A stretch of 64,000 nt of DNA from Cinclus cinclus. Its lineage: Eukaryota > Chordata > Aves > Passeriformes > Cinclidae. Where the stretch lies: positions 17,769,151 through 17,833,150 of the forward strand of contig NC_085052.1 of the NCBI RefSeq assembly GCF_963662255.1, read 5' to 3'. The notes beneath the pieces were generated by a model. That model saw only the letters and a list, made by a program, of their open reading frames with translations. It was not told the DNA's origin and did not search any database. Within the stretch, counting starts at the first letter, position 1. Each line of letters opens with the position of its first letter. The position numbers and the translations under genes were made by a program. Positions 39,701 through 52,190 of this stretch are shown here, in pieces.

Positions 39701-42494
39701 GAGACTGCAGAACAGTTCTACAGTCAAACCAGTGTTAGATCTGGTGACAGGACTTCCTGAAATAAATTCTCCATATTCCTTTTAGGGGTAACTGTAAATT
39801 TCTGGACCCTTTTGAATCCATTCATCACAGCTAGAAGTTCAAAGTGGAATGGTGGGGTAAGCTGTGGGTGCAGGTTGCTCTCATACTCCGATGCACATTA
39901 ACAGGTGGTGGGGGGTGTTTTTGTAAGGTTATGAGGGTAGTGTGAGGTCAGGTGCCAATGTTGTACCATTTGGGGAGATAATTCCACAGCAGCTGGTATT
40001 TATGGCTAGAAATGATCTATGTTGCTTGGGAGAGGAGTTCAAATCTGGCAACAAAAACAACATCTGCTGTTGCTAGGGGCAACAGAACAATTTAGTGTTG
40101 ACTTGGGGTTACAGTGCATTTTGGAGTGGTGTCATGCAGCTTGTAAGAAGGCACAGGGATTAAGCTCTGAGAAAGTCTTAAGGAATGTTGGTGACTTAAG
40201 TGTTCCTGAAGTTTCACGTTTTAGGAAACCGATGTTTTAATGTCTTGTGGCAAGTGGTCTACTTAGTTTCATTCCCCAGTTTTTGCAGCACTCTGAGATG
40301 CTCGAGTTCTTCTGCAGATAGAGAATTTCCTGATATAATAAGGCTTTTAGAATCAAGGAGGGGAGTGGTAAAAAGGTTCAGAAGTTAGGAGGTACACATG
40401 GTACACATCTTGATGTCTCCTCGTTGCTGATGGTAGTTCCTGTTAGTTCCTGTTTCTTGCCACAGTGCTTTCTGCCAAGGTGAACAGTGACAGCTCTTAG
40501 CTGAGACTTTGTGTGAGAATAAGAGTAGAGTTTTGTAATAGGTTTAATTTTTTCATTGGAAACAGCTGCTGAAGGGGTTGATCTTGTTTCCATATATTTA
40601 ATAATATCTTTCATTTCAGCTCTTATGACTGAAAAAAGTTCTCAAACCAGTTGGACTTCAGGTCAAAAACTGCACCTTCAGGTTGTTTTTTGTGCTCCAG
40701 TTGAGTTAGCACCAACCCTCTCTTTAGTGAGGCAGTTTAGTCCTCTTTCTAATTGTTGCCTTAGTCTTTTTGCAGAATTAGCGAGCACAAGGATCACTGC
40801 CTATACTTGATTTACATGTCAAAGGTTAATGTCAAAACTGCAGAAATCAGTTCTCTATGGTGTGCTCTTTGAGATAATTATAAAGACTTAATTCAATGTA
40901 GGCAGCTCACCCTTACAAAAGGGATTTTCATCAAATACTGAATCCTTTGAAGATGGAGTAGTGGCTGCATTATGCCAGAAGTTAGGCTGGGGCAAAATAA
41001 AATGCCTCATGCAGAAACTTTGTGTGGATTTTATGTAGAAACTACTTCACTGCCTTGGTTGTGCTACATAAGAAGGAAAAATCAAGCAAGGCAGAATAAT
41101 AAGGTAAGAGTCCTAATTCTTACAGGAACAGTAATTGCTGTCTACTTGTTCTGTAGGGGTTTGTTTGTGTTGTTGACAGTATCTGACAGAAGTTGGAGTG
41201 GCAGCTTGTTTGTCTTGTACCAGCAGGTGGAATGATGCCCACAGAGCAGTCTGATGTGTGGTACACTTCTGCATCCCAGGTGATCGACACCAATTAAGCT
41301 ATTTTTGTGGCCTTTTTATCTCATTTCCTGTTGAGATGGTATGTAATTAAAATGCCTGGAGGAGAAATTAGAAATTCATACATTGAAAATCATTCCGTGT
41401 TCTCTATTATTCAATGCAAATTACATTTCTAATTAACAGCAGGATCCTGAGTTTGCCACTGGTAATTAAGTTTTCTCCTGAAGTCTACAGCTGAAAACTG
41501 ACTGTGCATATCTGAATATCTGATGATGTTGATATCTGAGAGGTGTATTTAGATTTCTGTGCTTTGGCATTCACCATATTGGCTAGGGGAAAGGCAGTAA
41601 AATAAAGTAATTCTGTCTCCTACTAGAAAGTTTAAGAAGTGTAATTGAAGCAGTGTGTTCTGGAAACTCTTAGCAAGAGAGAGCTGTGGATGTTACCATG
41701 TCCATGGCATTGTATTACCTGGAAAAGAAGATTGGTGGTCTTGGTTTTGCAGTGGAGGGCCCTGTCAGATCTGTGTTTATTACTTCTAGATGTCTGGAGC
41801 AGAGCTAAGAGCATGCAGTTGTATGTCACTAAGAAATATAATTGTCTCTTGGAACATGAGACAGACTTTTCCATTTATCGAGGGGTGAGAAACAATAAAT
41901 GTCTTTTCTAAATTGTCTTTCCAAAGGAGTGCCTAGAATGATAAAATTGTATGCTTTCTTTGCAGTCATAGTCTGGAAACTGTTTTGTATTATCATCTTT
42001 TATCTTGAGTTGAGAGCTTTAAGGTGATAACGCTTTAACACTCAGATGATGACAGGTACACCTACTTGCCTTTTCCCAGCTGCAGTATCTTTTCATGCTC
42101 AAGTGCAACTTGATTTTCCCTGACAGTGTGCATCCTGAAGTTCTGTGCCTGGAAAGTGTTGGTTCGTTGCTCTCTCTGCTCTGCTTGCTCCGTCTCTGCT
42201 GAGCACTAGATGGTGCTGGCTCTTTCCAGCTGCTGCTTGGACTCCTGCTGTCGGTGATGGCACGTCTTGAATCCTTGGAGCCTGAGTTCATCTTCTCAGA
42301 GGAAACTTGCAACTGCGTTTTGTTCATTCATGTCTCCTCAAAGCAAATCAGCAAGCAAGAGATCCCTAACACCACCTTTGCCTGGCCTGTGAAGCCAAGA
42401 CTGTGCTCTGTAGGCAGAATACAGCATTGAATGCATTCCTGCACATTTGCTCAGTTGTTTGAAGTTTGGTGCTAATGATGCCAAGTTTGTGGGC

Positions 42495-42592
42495 TTGATG
42501 CCCATATGGGTCATTCACTTAAAATCTGGGCTCGATGATCCTTGTGGGTCCCTTCCAACTCAGACTATTCTGTGATTCTGTAATATTCTATA
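42495..42592 (+). mobile_element. CR1 LINE 3' terminal fragment
   Basis: A short segment reads GGGCTCGATGATCCTTGTGG, then GTCCCTTCCAACTC, then TATTCTGTGATTCTGT. This is the canonical CR1 3' end, including the remains of the terminal 8-base repeat. Only about the last 100 bases of the element are recognisable; the 5' boundary is approximate. Confidence 0.85.
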
Positions 42593-44732
42593 TTGAATAC
42601 ACTCTTTGAGTTCACAATATACAGCTGCTGCCTCAGATGCAAAAATCAACACTCTTTGAAAATATTCAAGTTCAAATTTTTTCAGTTTGTTTACCTATCA
42701 AATTGTTTACCTATTCGAGTCTTCTTTTGGTCTTAAAACTGTTATATAAGAGTAGAACATGTTCTGTATAGACACATACAGTAATGACTGTGTGGGGAAA
42801 TCACTTGGATGTAGGTCTCCACTGTTCTGGGTTAACATACTGACCCAGTGATTATGGGCTATTTAGTGACATCTGTCTGACTTTTCTTCTCCTTCTATTC
42901 TGAGCCTGCTAAACTCATTTTTCAAAATATGTTACTTTAAAATTTTGCAATTTTAATGAATTTGCATTTTCCAAAAGGTACTAACTGCCTTCTTTGGGAT
43001 TACTCCTTTCCTGATTCAACTAAGATTCTTTTATTGAACTGAAAAAATAGCTTTGTGGCCTGTCCAGACTTTGATAGCTTCCTTTAGTGTCAACAGAAGT
43101 ATCAGTCAGCTGCCAGTATTTCTAGGCTTGTTTTACAAATGGATTCAAGTTGACAAACTGTTACCTCAGTAAGTTAACAGAGGCCCTCATTTCCCTCGTG
43201 CAGGTAAATGCTAGCAGCTCAAACCTTCTGTAAGCAAGGCTTCTCTGCTTACTGATTTTTCTGATCTGTACTTTCCCTGATTGCTTGACTGTGTCATGTC
43301 ACTGAATTCTTATGAAAAGAAAACGTGGGGGGAAAAAAAAGGACTGACCTTTGCTCTCAGTTAATGTAACCTTAGTGATTTCAATAATGTTGTGTTCAGT
43401 CCCATGCTATATCCCTGCAGCTTGACCAGTCCACTCCTGCCTACTTAAGGTGATGACTCATTGCAGGTGAAGGTCTTCAGACTGCATCCAGAGTTTTGTG
43501 CAGAAAGGTTATTAGGCTTCTCTTTTTCCCTGAGGGTTATGAGGCTCTCTGATAGTTAAGAATGTTTTGGCTCACCTTGCCTTATCAGTTTAAAACATCT
43601 TGAAGGGCATCAGGAGGCACCTGCAGCCTGTAAATTGCTTTTTGTTTTGTTTTCTTTTTTCCCCTAGCATATGCAATGCCCAAGGCTTATGTTTGCATTT
43701 GTCGGGTAATGATCCTGCTTCATGAAATAAGCAAGATCCTGCCTTTGTTTCATTAGAAGTGTTGATGTGCTTCAGGTTGTAGTGCCTCTGTCTCTCAGTG
43801 CTCTGGGGCCATGGGCAGTTGACAGTAGGACTGGAAATGGGCTGCAAGAGCATACATGTGTTCTGCTGTCCTAGGATTTGTATTGTATTCCAGGAGAAGT
43901 TCTGCCTTTGATCCCTGGTCAGTAGCACCTAGCTGTCCATAATGCACGTGCTGGCTTTCAAAAAGAATGATGGTTTTTAAAACTTCAATTGAAATCGCAC
44001 AAGGCTTGCTGTGAAAAAGGAGCATGAGACTTAGGAAGTTCAATGAATAGGGTTTTCTGCTAGTGCAGATCATTAAAATGTAACCTCTGACTGGTTTTGA
44101 GCAGTCTTCCTTAACCCACTATATTCCTGAGAGACAAATATAGCATTTTATAATAGGTTGCCCTTTGGGTGTAGAAATGTGGCTTTGTAGTGTGGTGGCA
44201 CATTGTAGTGGAAATGTACAAGGCATCATTTGGTCTCTTCAGGTTGATTTTTGAGTGCAAATTAGGTAAGATTTTGAGTACTTCCTGCTGAGACCTTCCA
44301 GAGTGAGCTCTGCTGTTGAATATTCTGCCTTGAGGATAATATATTAAAGTCTTAAGGCATGTGTAGTTAGTAGAGGGGTTTTTTTTTTAAGTATTCTGAT
44401 GCGAGTACAGCTTTGTTACATAGGGATATCCTTATTAAACTGTCAGCATAAGTTATGTAGTACCATCTCTATATCTCTTGCTAATTTGTCAGAAATCAAG
44501 TCTTCAGGGATGTTTTATAGCTTCTGTGTTCTGTTGTTGCTGTTATGGGTTAAGTCTTGTTCAGCCCCAGAAACAGCTGTGTTCCCATTTGCAATAATAA
44601 TGGGTGAATTCTCCACAAAATTCATGCAATGTCTGGGATTCCTGAGGCAAATAAAGTACTCTATTAAGTTAGCATGATTAAGTAAAATAAGATACATTAT
44701 GTATGGCAATGTCAGAGCATGCACTAAATTCT

Positions 44733-45006
44733 CGCAGAAGAGAAATTAAGACAGGAGGAAAAGACCTCTGGCTGTGCCAGAAGTAGTCCAGGGCAGACAT
44801 TAGGAAGAATTTATTCATTGAAAGTGTTGTCAAGCCTTGGAACAGACTGCCCAGGGAGGTGGTGAAGCCACAGTCCCTGGAAGTGTTCAAGAGAAGACTG
44901 GATATAGCACTTAATGACTCAAATGAATGAACATCGTGATGTTCAGTTAAAGGTTGGACTTGTGCTTGGAGGTTTTTTCCAACCCTGATAGCTCTGTGCT
45001 ATGATG
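44733..45006 (+). mobile_element. CR1 LINE fragment, 3' end of ORF2 and 3'UTR
   Basis: The segment contains a decayed C-terminal reverse-transcriptase-ORF signature of CR1. In frame it reads approximately RADIRKNLFIESVV followed by WNRLPREVV and SLEVFKRRLDIA. The typical 3' tail follows (GGTTGGACTTGTGCTTGGAGG, then TTTTTTCCAACCCTGATAGC), ending near CTATGATGCT. This is a 5'-truncated copy, as is usual for CR1. Confidence 0.88.
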
Positions 45007-45500
45007 CTGACAGTCCTGTAAGGCAGCACCACTCATACCTTTGAGGTACCTGTTAGCACTGTACCTTAACTGCTCAGTAGAGTACACTGACTTGGAAATA
45101 CCACATGGAAGTCATTCTGGAAAGCCAAGGTAAGAAAACTAAAATACAGGTCCTTTTTACAAGGCCCACAAAAAGTGTGTGGGGGAAAGGGAGCTGCAGC
45201 TGATAATGTGCTGGTCCAGGATCCAAAAGAGAATATAACTGGGAAACTGCTATCTGGGATGTTTATGAATGTTTTTGAAGTGGCAGCTGGCCCACTGTCA
45301 AACACCTGTGAGAGAAGGTTCACTGGCAAAGCCCCCTCTGTATTTGTCTGAAATGCTTTAGGGATAATTAGTGTACTATCAGTGAGAACATGCTTGCTCT
45401 GGGCCTTTTGAACTTCATAAGGAGGAGGAGATATGACAAGGATGTATTGCCTATGGTGTAACACTTAAGCCCTACACACAGCCTAAGAGCATGCAGGGGG

Positions 45501-45524
45501 TTTTTTTGTTTGTTTGTTTGTTTG
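45501..45524. repeat. T-run followed by a TTTG microsatellite
   Basis: A run of T followed by four TTTG units, within intron 3 about 500 bases after the CR1 copy at 44.7 kb. Confidence 0.92.
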
Positions 45525-48500
45525 GCTTGGTTTGAGTTTTTTTGTGGTTTGGATTTTTGGGGAGGGTGTTTGTCTTTTCTGGGAATGGATCTCCCTGGGC
45601 TAGTTACCCAAGTAGAGTTTCACTATGTGGAATGCATGAGTGCTGAGTACACTTGTGGCAGTGTGGCTAATCTGTGCTGAATTTGCTAGCATTGCAACAA
45701 CTTGATTCTCTAAAGTTCATTATAAGCTTCACAGCATCTCTACAGTACTCATTGCAGGGGCTCTGCTCAAGGCACTGTTTTCTAAAGCCAGTGAGGCAGC
45801 TGGGGTCAGGACTGTGGTCTGTATAATGTAGTACAATCTGATGAGCTTAATGTTCCTATTTTTTTCAAACACTCTAACTGAAATTAATGTTATTTTTTTC
45901 ATTAGGAAGCCAAAGTTCAGGTTGTTGGTCATTTATAGAGCTTTTTCTTTTGACAGACTTTTTAAATGTTTACTTTATCAAAGTTTGTGTTTTCTGTGTC
46001 TGTTCCACCAGGTGCACAGGCCTGTAAAGACATTCTTTCAAAGTCTGCCTTTGAATCTTAGCCAGAGTCCATTGCTCATCTAAGTGAAGTCTGCTTTAGA
46101 TGTTGATGCCTATGTTTCCTTCCATGTGGTATCAAAGATGTTATGTATCATCCTGGACTCCTAAAGCACTGTTCTTAGTTCTGGGATTTGTTTTTAACCA
46201 CCAACTGTCAGACAGACATGAAAACTTGGGAGAAGGGGCAGGAGGAATTTGAGATTACAAAGAAAAGAGCTGTGAAATCAAAAGTATAGTCTTAAAAGGG
46301 AGTGCGTGTGAAACAATAGGGAAGGACTGTTACAAGCAACCATGTATTATTTGCACTAAAGGATAATTGTGCAAACTGTAGCGCTTCCCTGAATTTTGGG
46401 TTGTGTACTTTACTCTGAAGATTTATAAGCACTCTGGCAACTGCTAGCTTGAGAGATGAAGAGCCTTGTCTACACTGGTAATTCTGTTCCAATATAACTG
46501 TGTCAGAAGAAAACCTGTACTGGCATAATAGGGTAATGAGGAGAAAGATTACTTTTATTAACACCAAGAGAAGTGTCTGCAAAGATCACTACTGTGTGAG
46601 AATCCTTCTGCTCCACAGAGACTATAAAGGCTGTGCTTTTATAGCATGTGGTTTGCATATGAATCACAGACTCAAAATGATGCCTTCTGGAAGGGTTCTG
46701 CAGAAGACACTTTCCAGATTAAATAATTCTGGCCCACTTTGAGTGGACAGACCAGGCTTCAGCTGCCTGTTTCTCTCCTTTATAGGCCTTGGGCACAGAT
46801 CTTAAGTGTTACGTGTTGCTAATACTCTAGAACATGAAAGTAGACATCCTACCTTTTGTTAGCTCTGTGACCCAAAAACATTGCAGCAGAGAATAGAGGA
46901 TGCTAGTACAAATGGAAATATTGTGCTTATGATCATGCTTGGTGAGAGAAATATTATCACCTCAGCCCTGGTTCTGAAGCTGGTGGAAGTCTGTGGAAGG
47001 GGTCATAATGATGGCTGCTGGCCTGTAGGGTGACTGTCTTCCTGAATTGGATATATAAGGGTTGAGAAGGACCAGGGAGAAGAAATTTAGTGTTCTCCCT
47101 TTGTAGTGTTTTGAGGTTACAGCTATTTCCTCTTGGAAAGTACAGTTTTGCCTTCAGTTTTAATGCCAACATCAGCATAGACCATCATACCGAGACCATT
47201 CTTTGGTCTTGGTAACTTCAATGCAAATGCTAAGCCACACATTAGGAGTTAATTCCTAAGACATCCTCAGCTATTGGAATCCAGATTTTTTTTTTTTTCA
47301 AGCTCAGACCTTTATGCCATTAGCTTTATGTTCTGCAGTCAGTGAAGAATTGTTTCTCTGAGGCAAAGTATATCCTCCCCTCTCTTCTAGGAGCAAGGAT
47401 TCTTTGGAGCTAGTAAGTGCAAAAGCTTGCATTCATTAATAGTAGGTTGTCTGCTCACTGTGTATACTGGGATCTGTTAGAAAAGGGTTCCTTTTACAGC
47501 AGTTTAAAGTGCTAAGGGCAGCAAGATGCCTTCAGGTATTTGCAATAAAACTGCTCCTTATAATCTGCTTTGCTGATCTTCCCCTTTGTGCTCTAAGCTG
47601 ATGTGAACTGTACAAGAGCAGCCATGGACCCCTGGCAGGGCCAGGCAGGAATTGCTGATGCCAGCCAGTGTGCCCATGTCAGCTCTCTGGTGCTGAGAGC
47701 TGTGCGAGAACTGCAGCCAACACTGCCCTTCTACCAACAAAAATGGAACAGTCACAATGTCAGCTTTGCCACAAACTGTTGCAGAAGGGGACTTTGACTA
47801 TGTGTAAGGCTTGGCTGTGCAGGGTTTTTTTTTTTTTGGTGTGTGTTCCCTCAGTACTTCAACACCAGAGGCCCAAGAGCTTGCTAATGCCCCCAAAGCA
47901 AAAACCTGGGGATGTACTCTCTAGTACAATGTGGCTAAAGCTCTGTTGGAATTTTCAACCAAGCTTTCTTCATTTGTTGATGCTTACACCTAAAATTCTT
48001 TAATTTTTTGAGGCCATCAGAATTCAAGGAATTTCTTTTTATACTTCAGAAGTGCTTTAGGCCACTGTCATTATTTGAAGGAAAAAAGCAAAGAATGTGG
48101 ACACCTATTACTCTCCTAAAATATGGCCATTAATATGAAAAAGATATCCAAATTCCCATGGAAATTGTGGTAGGCATGTCAGATGGTAGGACTGAATTTC
48201 TGTTGGAATTACAGTGATTGGAGGGAGAAGTGAAAGCACTGGATGTAGTCGAATCAGAAGTTTTTATAAACTCAGTATCTTTTGACTCTTTCTGGACTGG
48301 AACTTCTTTAATAGGACAAGGCCAGATGTTTCAAAATGTTATTCCTGAGAGAACAGGTTACTATCGAATCTTTCTGTTTTTCTTTTTTAAGCCCATGGGT
48401 CTCTTCTTAACAGAGCTGTGCTCCATTGTAAATTTAGCCTAACCCAGTTAACAGGAATGTGTTTTAGATCACTTGGGGCAAGGCAACCTGTGAACACAAA

Positions 48501-50205
48501 ATGTGTACTTTCATGCTGTCTCTCATACAGTCTGGTGATATATCCGCATTGAACTCATGTTTTCTGTGCTTATGTCTTCTGTGAAGAATAGATGAACTAT
48601 AAATGGTTCCTTTAAATGATGGTCTAATTCTTCTCTCAGCAGGTTATTCTTCAGAGTCTTAGGAGCCCAGAGAACTGGAGGTTTCAGAAACATTTCCTCT
48701 GCAGTTTATATTAAACATACAGAAGTGTGTATTTGGAGGGCAGGGGATGATGAAGGCTGGGGTTTGAAAGGGTGGGGATGGTTTAAATTGCTCTGCTCTC
48801 ACAGGAAAAAAGCCTCAGGGGAGATAACATGTCACTTTATTAATAAATACTAGGCTAGAAAATTCGCTTTGTAATTTCAGGCTCTTGTAAGAAAAAAACA
48901 AGCAGGTCTTTACAACCAGTCTTAATACTCTAACTCCCTTAATGTACTCTTCTAACTCTGTTATTACATTGCCAGAATAGTCTTTTCTTTCTTCTGAGTC
49001 CAATGACTATTGGGAAATCTGAGGATAGTCATAGTGTTCCCACTGTGGCCTAGCAAGCCATTTCTACTTGCTTCACCTCGTATTTTTGGAAATCTTGGGA
49101 ATAATGTATGCTGAATCTGACTTAGAAAATAAACTTTTCATTTTACAAAGGCTTTAACTTTTGAAGAAGAGGTCTATAATTTGCCCCTGACTTACAGATT
49201 ATTTGATTGATATGGAGAAGATCACAGTATAAATAACTTTACAGATCATACAAAACAAGCTTTTATTGGCCAAGCTTGAATATACTAACATATTCTTCTG
49301 AATTTTGATCACAGGTATTAGTATAAATGGTGAGCTTTTTTACGAGTGCACATTTCATACTGGCTGGCTTAGGTCCATTCTCCATGAAGCCAAATTAACC
49401 TGTTTAATAGTAATGATTCAAGGTGGTGTTAAAATTTGTGTACTTCAAGACAAGTTTGTGCCTTTTGAGAAGAGGGAATGGTGTGGAAAATCCCCATAGC
49501 TATGTAATCCTGGCCTTATGTCTAAAAAAGCTTCCAAAACAGATGCTTGCCAAGTTCTAGAGATGTAACTCTGACATAGATGGGAATCACAAAAACCATT
49601 TGTCTCCTAGTAAGGTAATGATTAATAAATACCTTCAGCCACTAGTATTCTGTCATGTCTGGAATGAATCACTGGACTAGAATAACATATTCCTATGCCA
49701 TCCTGCAATTTTAAAAAATTTACTTCGTTAGAGTGTTTTTTTTCCACTCCAGAATATAAGTGGTTGGCTTAACTAAAACTGAAGTTTTTACCTCTGACTT
49801 CCAGATATTTAGCATTGTCCAGAAATACATAAGTCCATTATTCACACAACAGTGTTTAGCAGCTGGCTTTCCTTTTTTAGTGGTAGGCAATACACTACCG
49901 CATTTCTTAAGAAATGAGAGGGAATGTAAACTTTAAAAAGAAACTCTTTGTCAGTTTTCTAAATATTTTGTGAAAGTAAGGAGAGTTTAGAACTGTAATG
50001 TTTAAGTAATAGAAACTAAAAAGAAAAAGGAAAAAATCTTTAAATGCTTTTTTGAAGCTGTCAGTTTGTCTCAACCAAGCATGTGTGCCTAACTCCTCAT
50101 CAGCCTCTATCTGTCCATTTGAAGTGATGTAAGTAATAGTTCTAAAACTTCAGATTTCGGTATCTGCTCCAACAGTGCCATTAGTAAACACTTTGGCTTT
50201 CCTAG

Positions 50206-50343
50206 AGCTTGGAAAACCTCTCGCTGCTGGGGGCTGCCTGGGGTTTGCCTTAAAATGAAATGGAGAAGCGTTGCCAGGAGATGGTCCAGCCCCTCAAGCA
50301 GGTGGTTTACGAGCCTGTTCGCTGAGATCAGATCACCTTCTAG
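50206..50343 (+). other. Cryptic or alternative exon candidate in ARHGAP22 intron 3
   Basis: The segment is bounded by a good acceptor (CTTTGGCTTTCCTAG) and a strong donor (CTAG/GTAAGAAG). Its 138 bases are open in one frame throughout, entered and left in phase 2. Because intron 3 is phase 1, inclusion between exons 3 and 4 would not continue the ARHGAP22 frame. If real, it is non-coding, poison or 5'UTR sequence. It also contains a 21-codon ATG-to-stop frame at 50260-50325. It lies 1.4 kb before the second CpG island. Confidence 0.25.
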
Positions 50344-51582
50344 GTAAGAAGAAAGGAAATATCTGCTGCTTTACAAGGGTAAAGGAGCACTTTGCACAAG
50401 AGATGGATTTCTGAGCAGCTGTCAGCTATTGGCACTGTCTGATGAGTTTAGAGGCTCAACAAAACAAGTGAGATGAATTCTCACACCTAGATCCAAGAGG
50501 AACAAGTTGGTACCAACAAAGCCAGAATACTGGATTTCCTTCAGTGTTCTTTTAGGAATATCTTCAATTTCTTCTAGGATATTTGGTGGTGGTGGGAAAG
50601 CTTTCCTGCTCCGTCCATCTTCTGTCCTGTGTGGGATTTGGTTTTGTTTTGGTTTTTTTGTGCTAATTAATGAATGCTCATACTCTGGGATTGCTCAAGT
50701 GTGCAGTTAACAGCTGAATACTCTGCAGAAGGAAGTCTCTGTAGAATATTATTGTAGTCTTTCTTTCTTCTTTTTTTCCTTTTTTTTTTTTTCCTTAATG
50801 ATGGGAGAGCTGGTAGACATCTACCCTTTAGGTTATTCATTTTCTCTCCTTGAAGAACTCTAGCTCAAGCTCAAGAGGCTGAGATATGTACTGGGAACTG
50901 GAGCTGCAGATTGTCATCAGGTCTTGGGCTCAGGCTGTTTCTGGTATTTTAACTGTATGGAAAGATGTAGCTCCTTGTTACCTCCCCCACCCCCAAATCT
51001 CTCTTTGTTGGGCTTTCTCCCCTCTCACCCAAATTGTAAGTTTTGTGCATTGCACGCTGCTATCCAAGAGTGACTTCTTCTGCAGTCCAGCCTGGAAAAG
51101 ACTTTATCATTCAGTCATTTTCTTGTGACATCCAACTCTTGATCCAAGCTATGCAAAGGCAGGCAGTTTGTCTGTGAGTTGGTATACAGAACAGATTTTG
51201 ACTCTGCTCCAGTGCCTGGGGCATTGCTGCACCTGGGCAGTGGGGCTTCAATAAGCTGGGTTCCTGCTGTGTTAAGTGAAGTGCTGCAGGGTCTAGAGAA
51301 CAAGTACAGAGTGATCAGAGATCCAACAAACCTCTGTTGTAGGGATGTTCTTCTTTCCTTACCCCAAAACAAAACTCTTATCTTGTCATTGTGGCCGGTG
51401 ACTCAGTTAGGTTAATGCAATTAAAAGTATGTAAACAAGCCTTCCGAATATTGCTAGAGCAGTGCTGACCTTTGCAAGAATGCAAGGTCCCTGTAACACT
51501 CAGTATCTCTGTGGACACTCAGATATATGGTGAAGTGTTTACTCTTGTGGGGGTGTGAGATGTGGGGGGGAATACCATATGA

Positions 51583-51602
51583 CCCTGTCCTGTCCTGTCC
51601 TG
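51583..51602. repeat. CCTGT pentanucleotide repeat
   Basis: About four units of CCTGT just upstream of the poly(T) run and the second CpG island. Confidence 0.88.
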
Positions 51603-51640
51603 AGAGAATTTTGCAAGGGATGAAATAGTTTTTCTGGTAC

Positions 51641-51663
51641 TTTTTTTTTTTTTTTTTTTTTTT
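51641..51663. repeat. Poly(T) run of 23
   Basis: An uninterrupted homopolymer at the left border of the second CpG island. It could be a length-variable tract. It does not look like the tail of a retrocopy, because what follows is the CpG island, not a gene copy. Confidence 0.95.
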
Positions 51664-51699
51664 GTGCACACTGGAGATTTACCATGGGTGTCTGTTGCC

Positions 51700-52190
51700 C
51701 CCCGGCCATCCGAGAGCCTCTCTCATAAAGCAGGCTCCGGTGGCTCTCACCCGTTCAAAGGGGCGACTACAATTAAAAAGGCAGTGCTGTCTGAGGGGCA
51801 GGGAGCCGTGAAGCGCTGAGCTCTGCCTCGAGGCCGGCTGGAAATACGGGCGGCAGAGGCGGGGGCTCCGGGGCACGGAGCTGCCGCTGCCCTGCGGAGC
51901 CTCCCGGGAGCCGCTGCCCGCCCCGCCGCCCGGGATGCTGGAGGCGGCCCCGCCCGGCTGCGAGCGGGCTGGCCGCGACCGAGAGGGACGCTGCCACCTG
52001 CCATGGGGCTGTGCTCCTGCAAAGGCTGCCGAGAGGAGCCCAGAGGTAACCAATTCCCCTGGCATGTGCCGGGAAGCTGCGCTTCCCCCGTGCGCGCCGG
52101 GAGAGCGCGGCTCGGGAGCCCGCGCTGCTTTCTGCGGCGCCGGGACAGGCGAGTGGGGAACGAGACCCTTTCCCTCTGTGGGCACTGTCT
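51700..52190 (+). promoter_or_regulatory. Second CpG island, likely internal promoter in intron 3
   Basis: A compact CpG-rich block, about 34 kb downstream of the first island and directly after a poly(T) run. It surrounds the alternative ATG exon at 52003. No recognisable TATA box precedes the ATG, as is common for CpG-island promoters. Bidirectional activity is possible, because long open frames also exist on the minus strand (down to about 51680), but these look composition-driven. Confidence 0.7.
52003..52045 (+). CDS. ARHGAP22: Candidate alternative first exon of ARHGAP22 (short isoform)
   Basis: An ATG with good initiation context (G at -3, G at +4) opens a frame encoding MGLCSCKGCREEPR plus one base. 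It ends at AGAG followed by gtaacc, a plausible donor. The phase (1) is the same as at the end of exon 3, so this exon could splice in frame to exon 4 and replace exons 1-3. It lies in a CpG island in intron 3, which fits an internal promoter. The product would lack most of the PH domain and would begin with Gly2 and clustered Cys at 4, 6 and 9, resembling N-myristoylation/palmitoylation signals. An upstream ATG at 51935 is open to the same donor but ends in phase 0, so it would not join exon 4 in frame. What I see is the ATG, the donor and the phase; use as an ARHGAP22 exon is inference. Confidence 0.6.

Noticed and set aside
51641..51663. Poly(T) considered as the tail of a minus-strand processed gene copy
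   Set aside because: The adjoining sequence is the CpG island with no retrocopy features.
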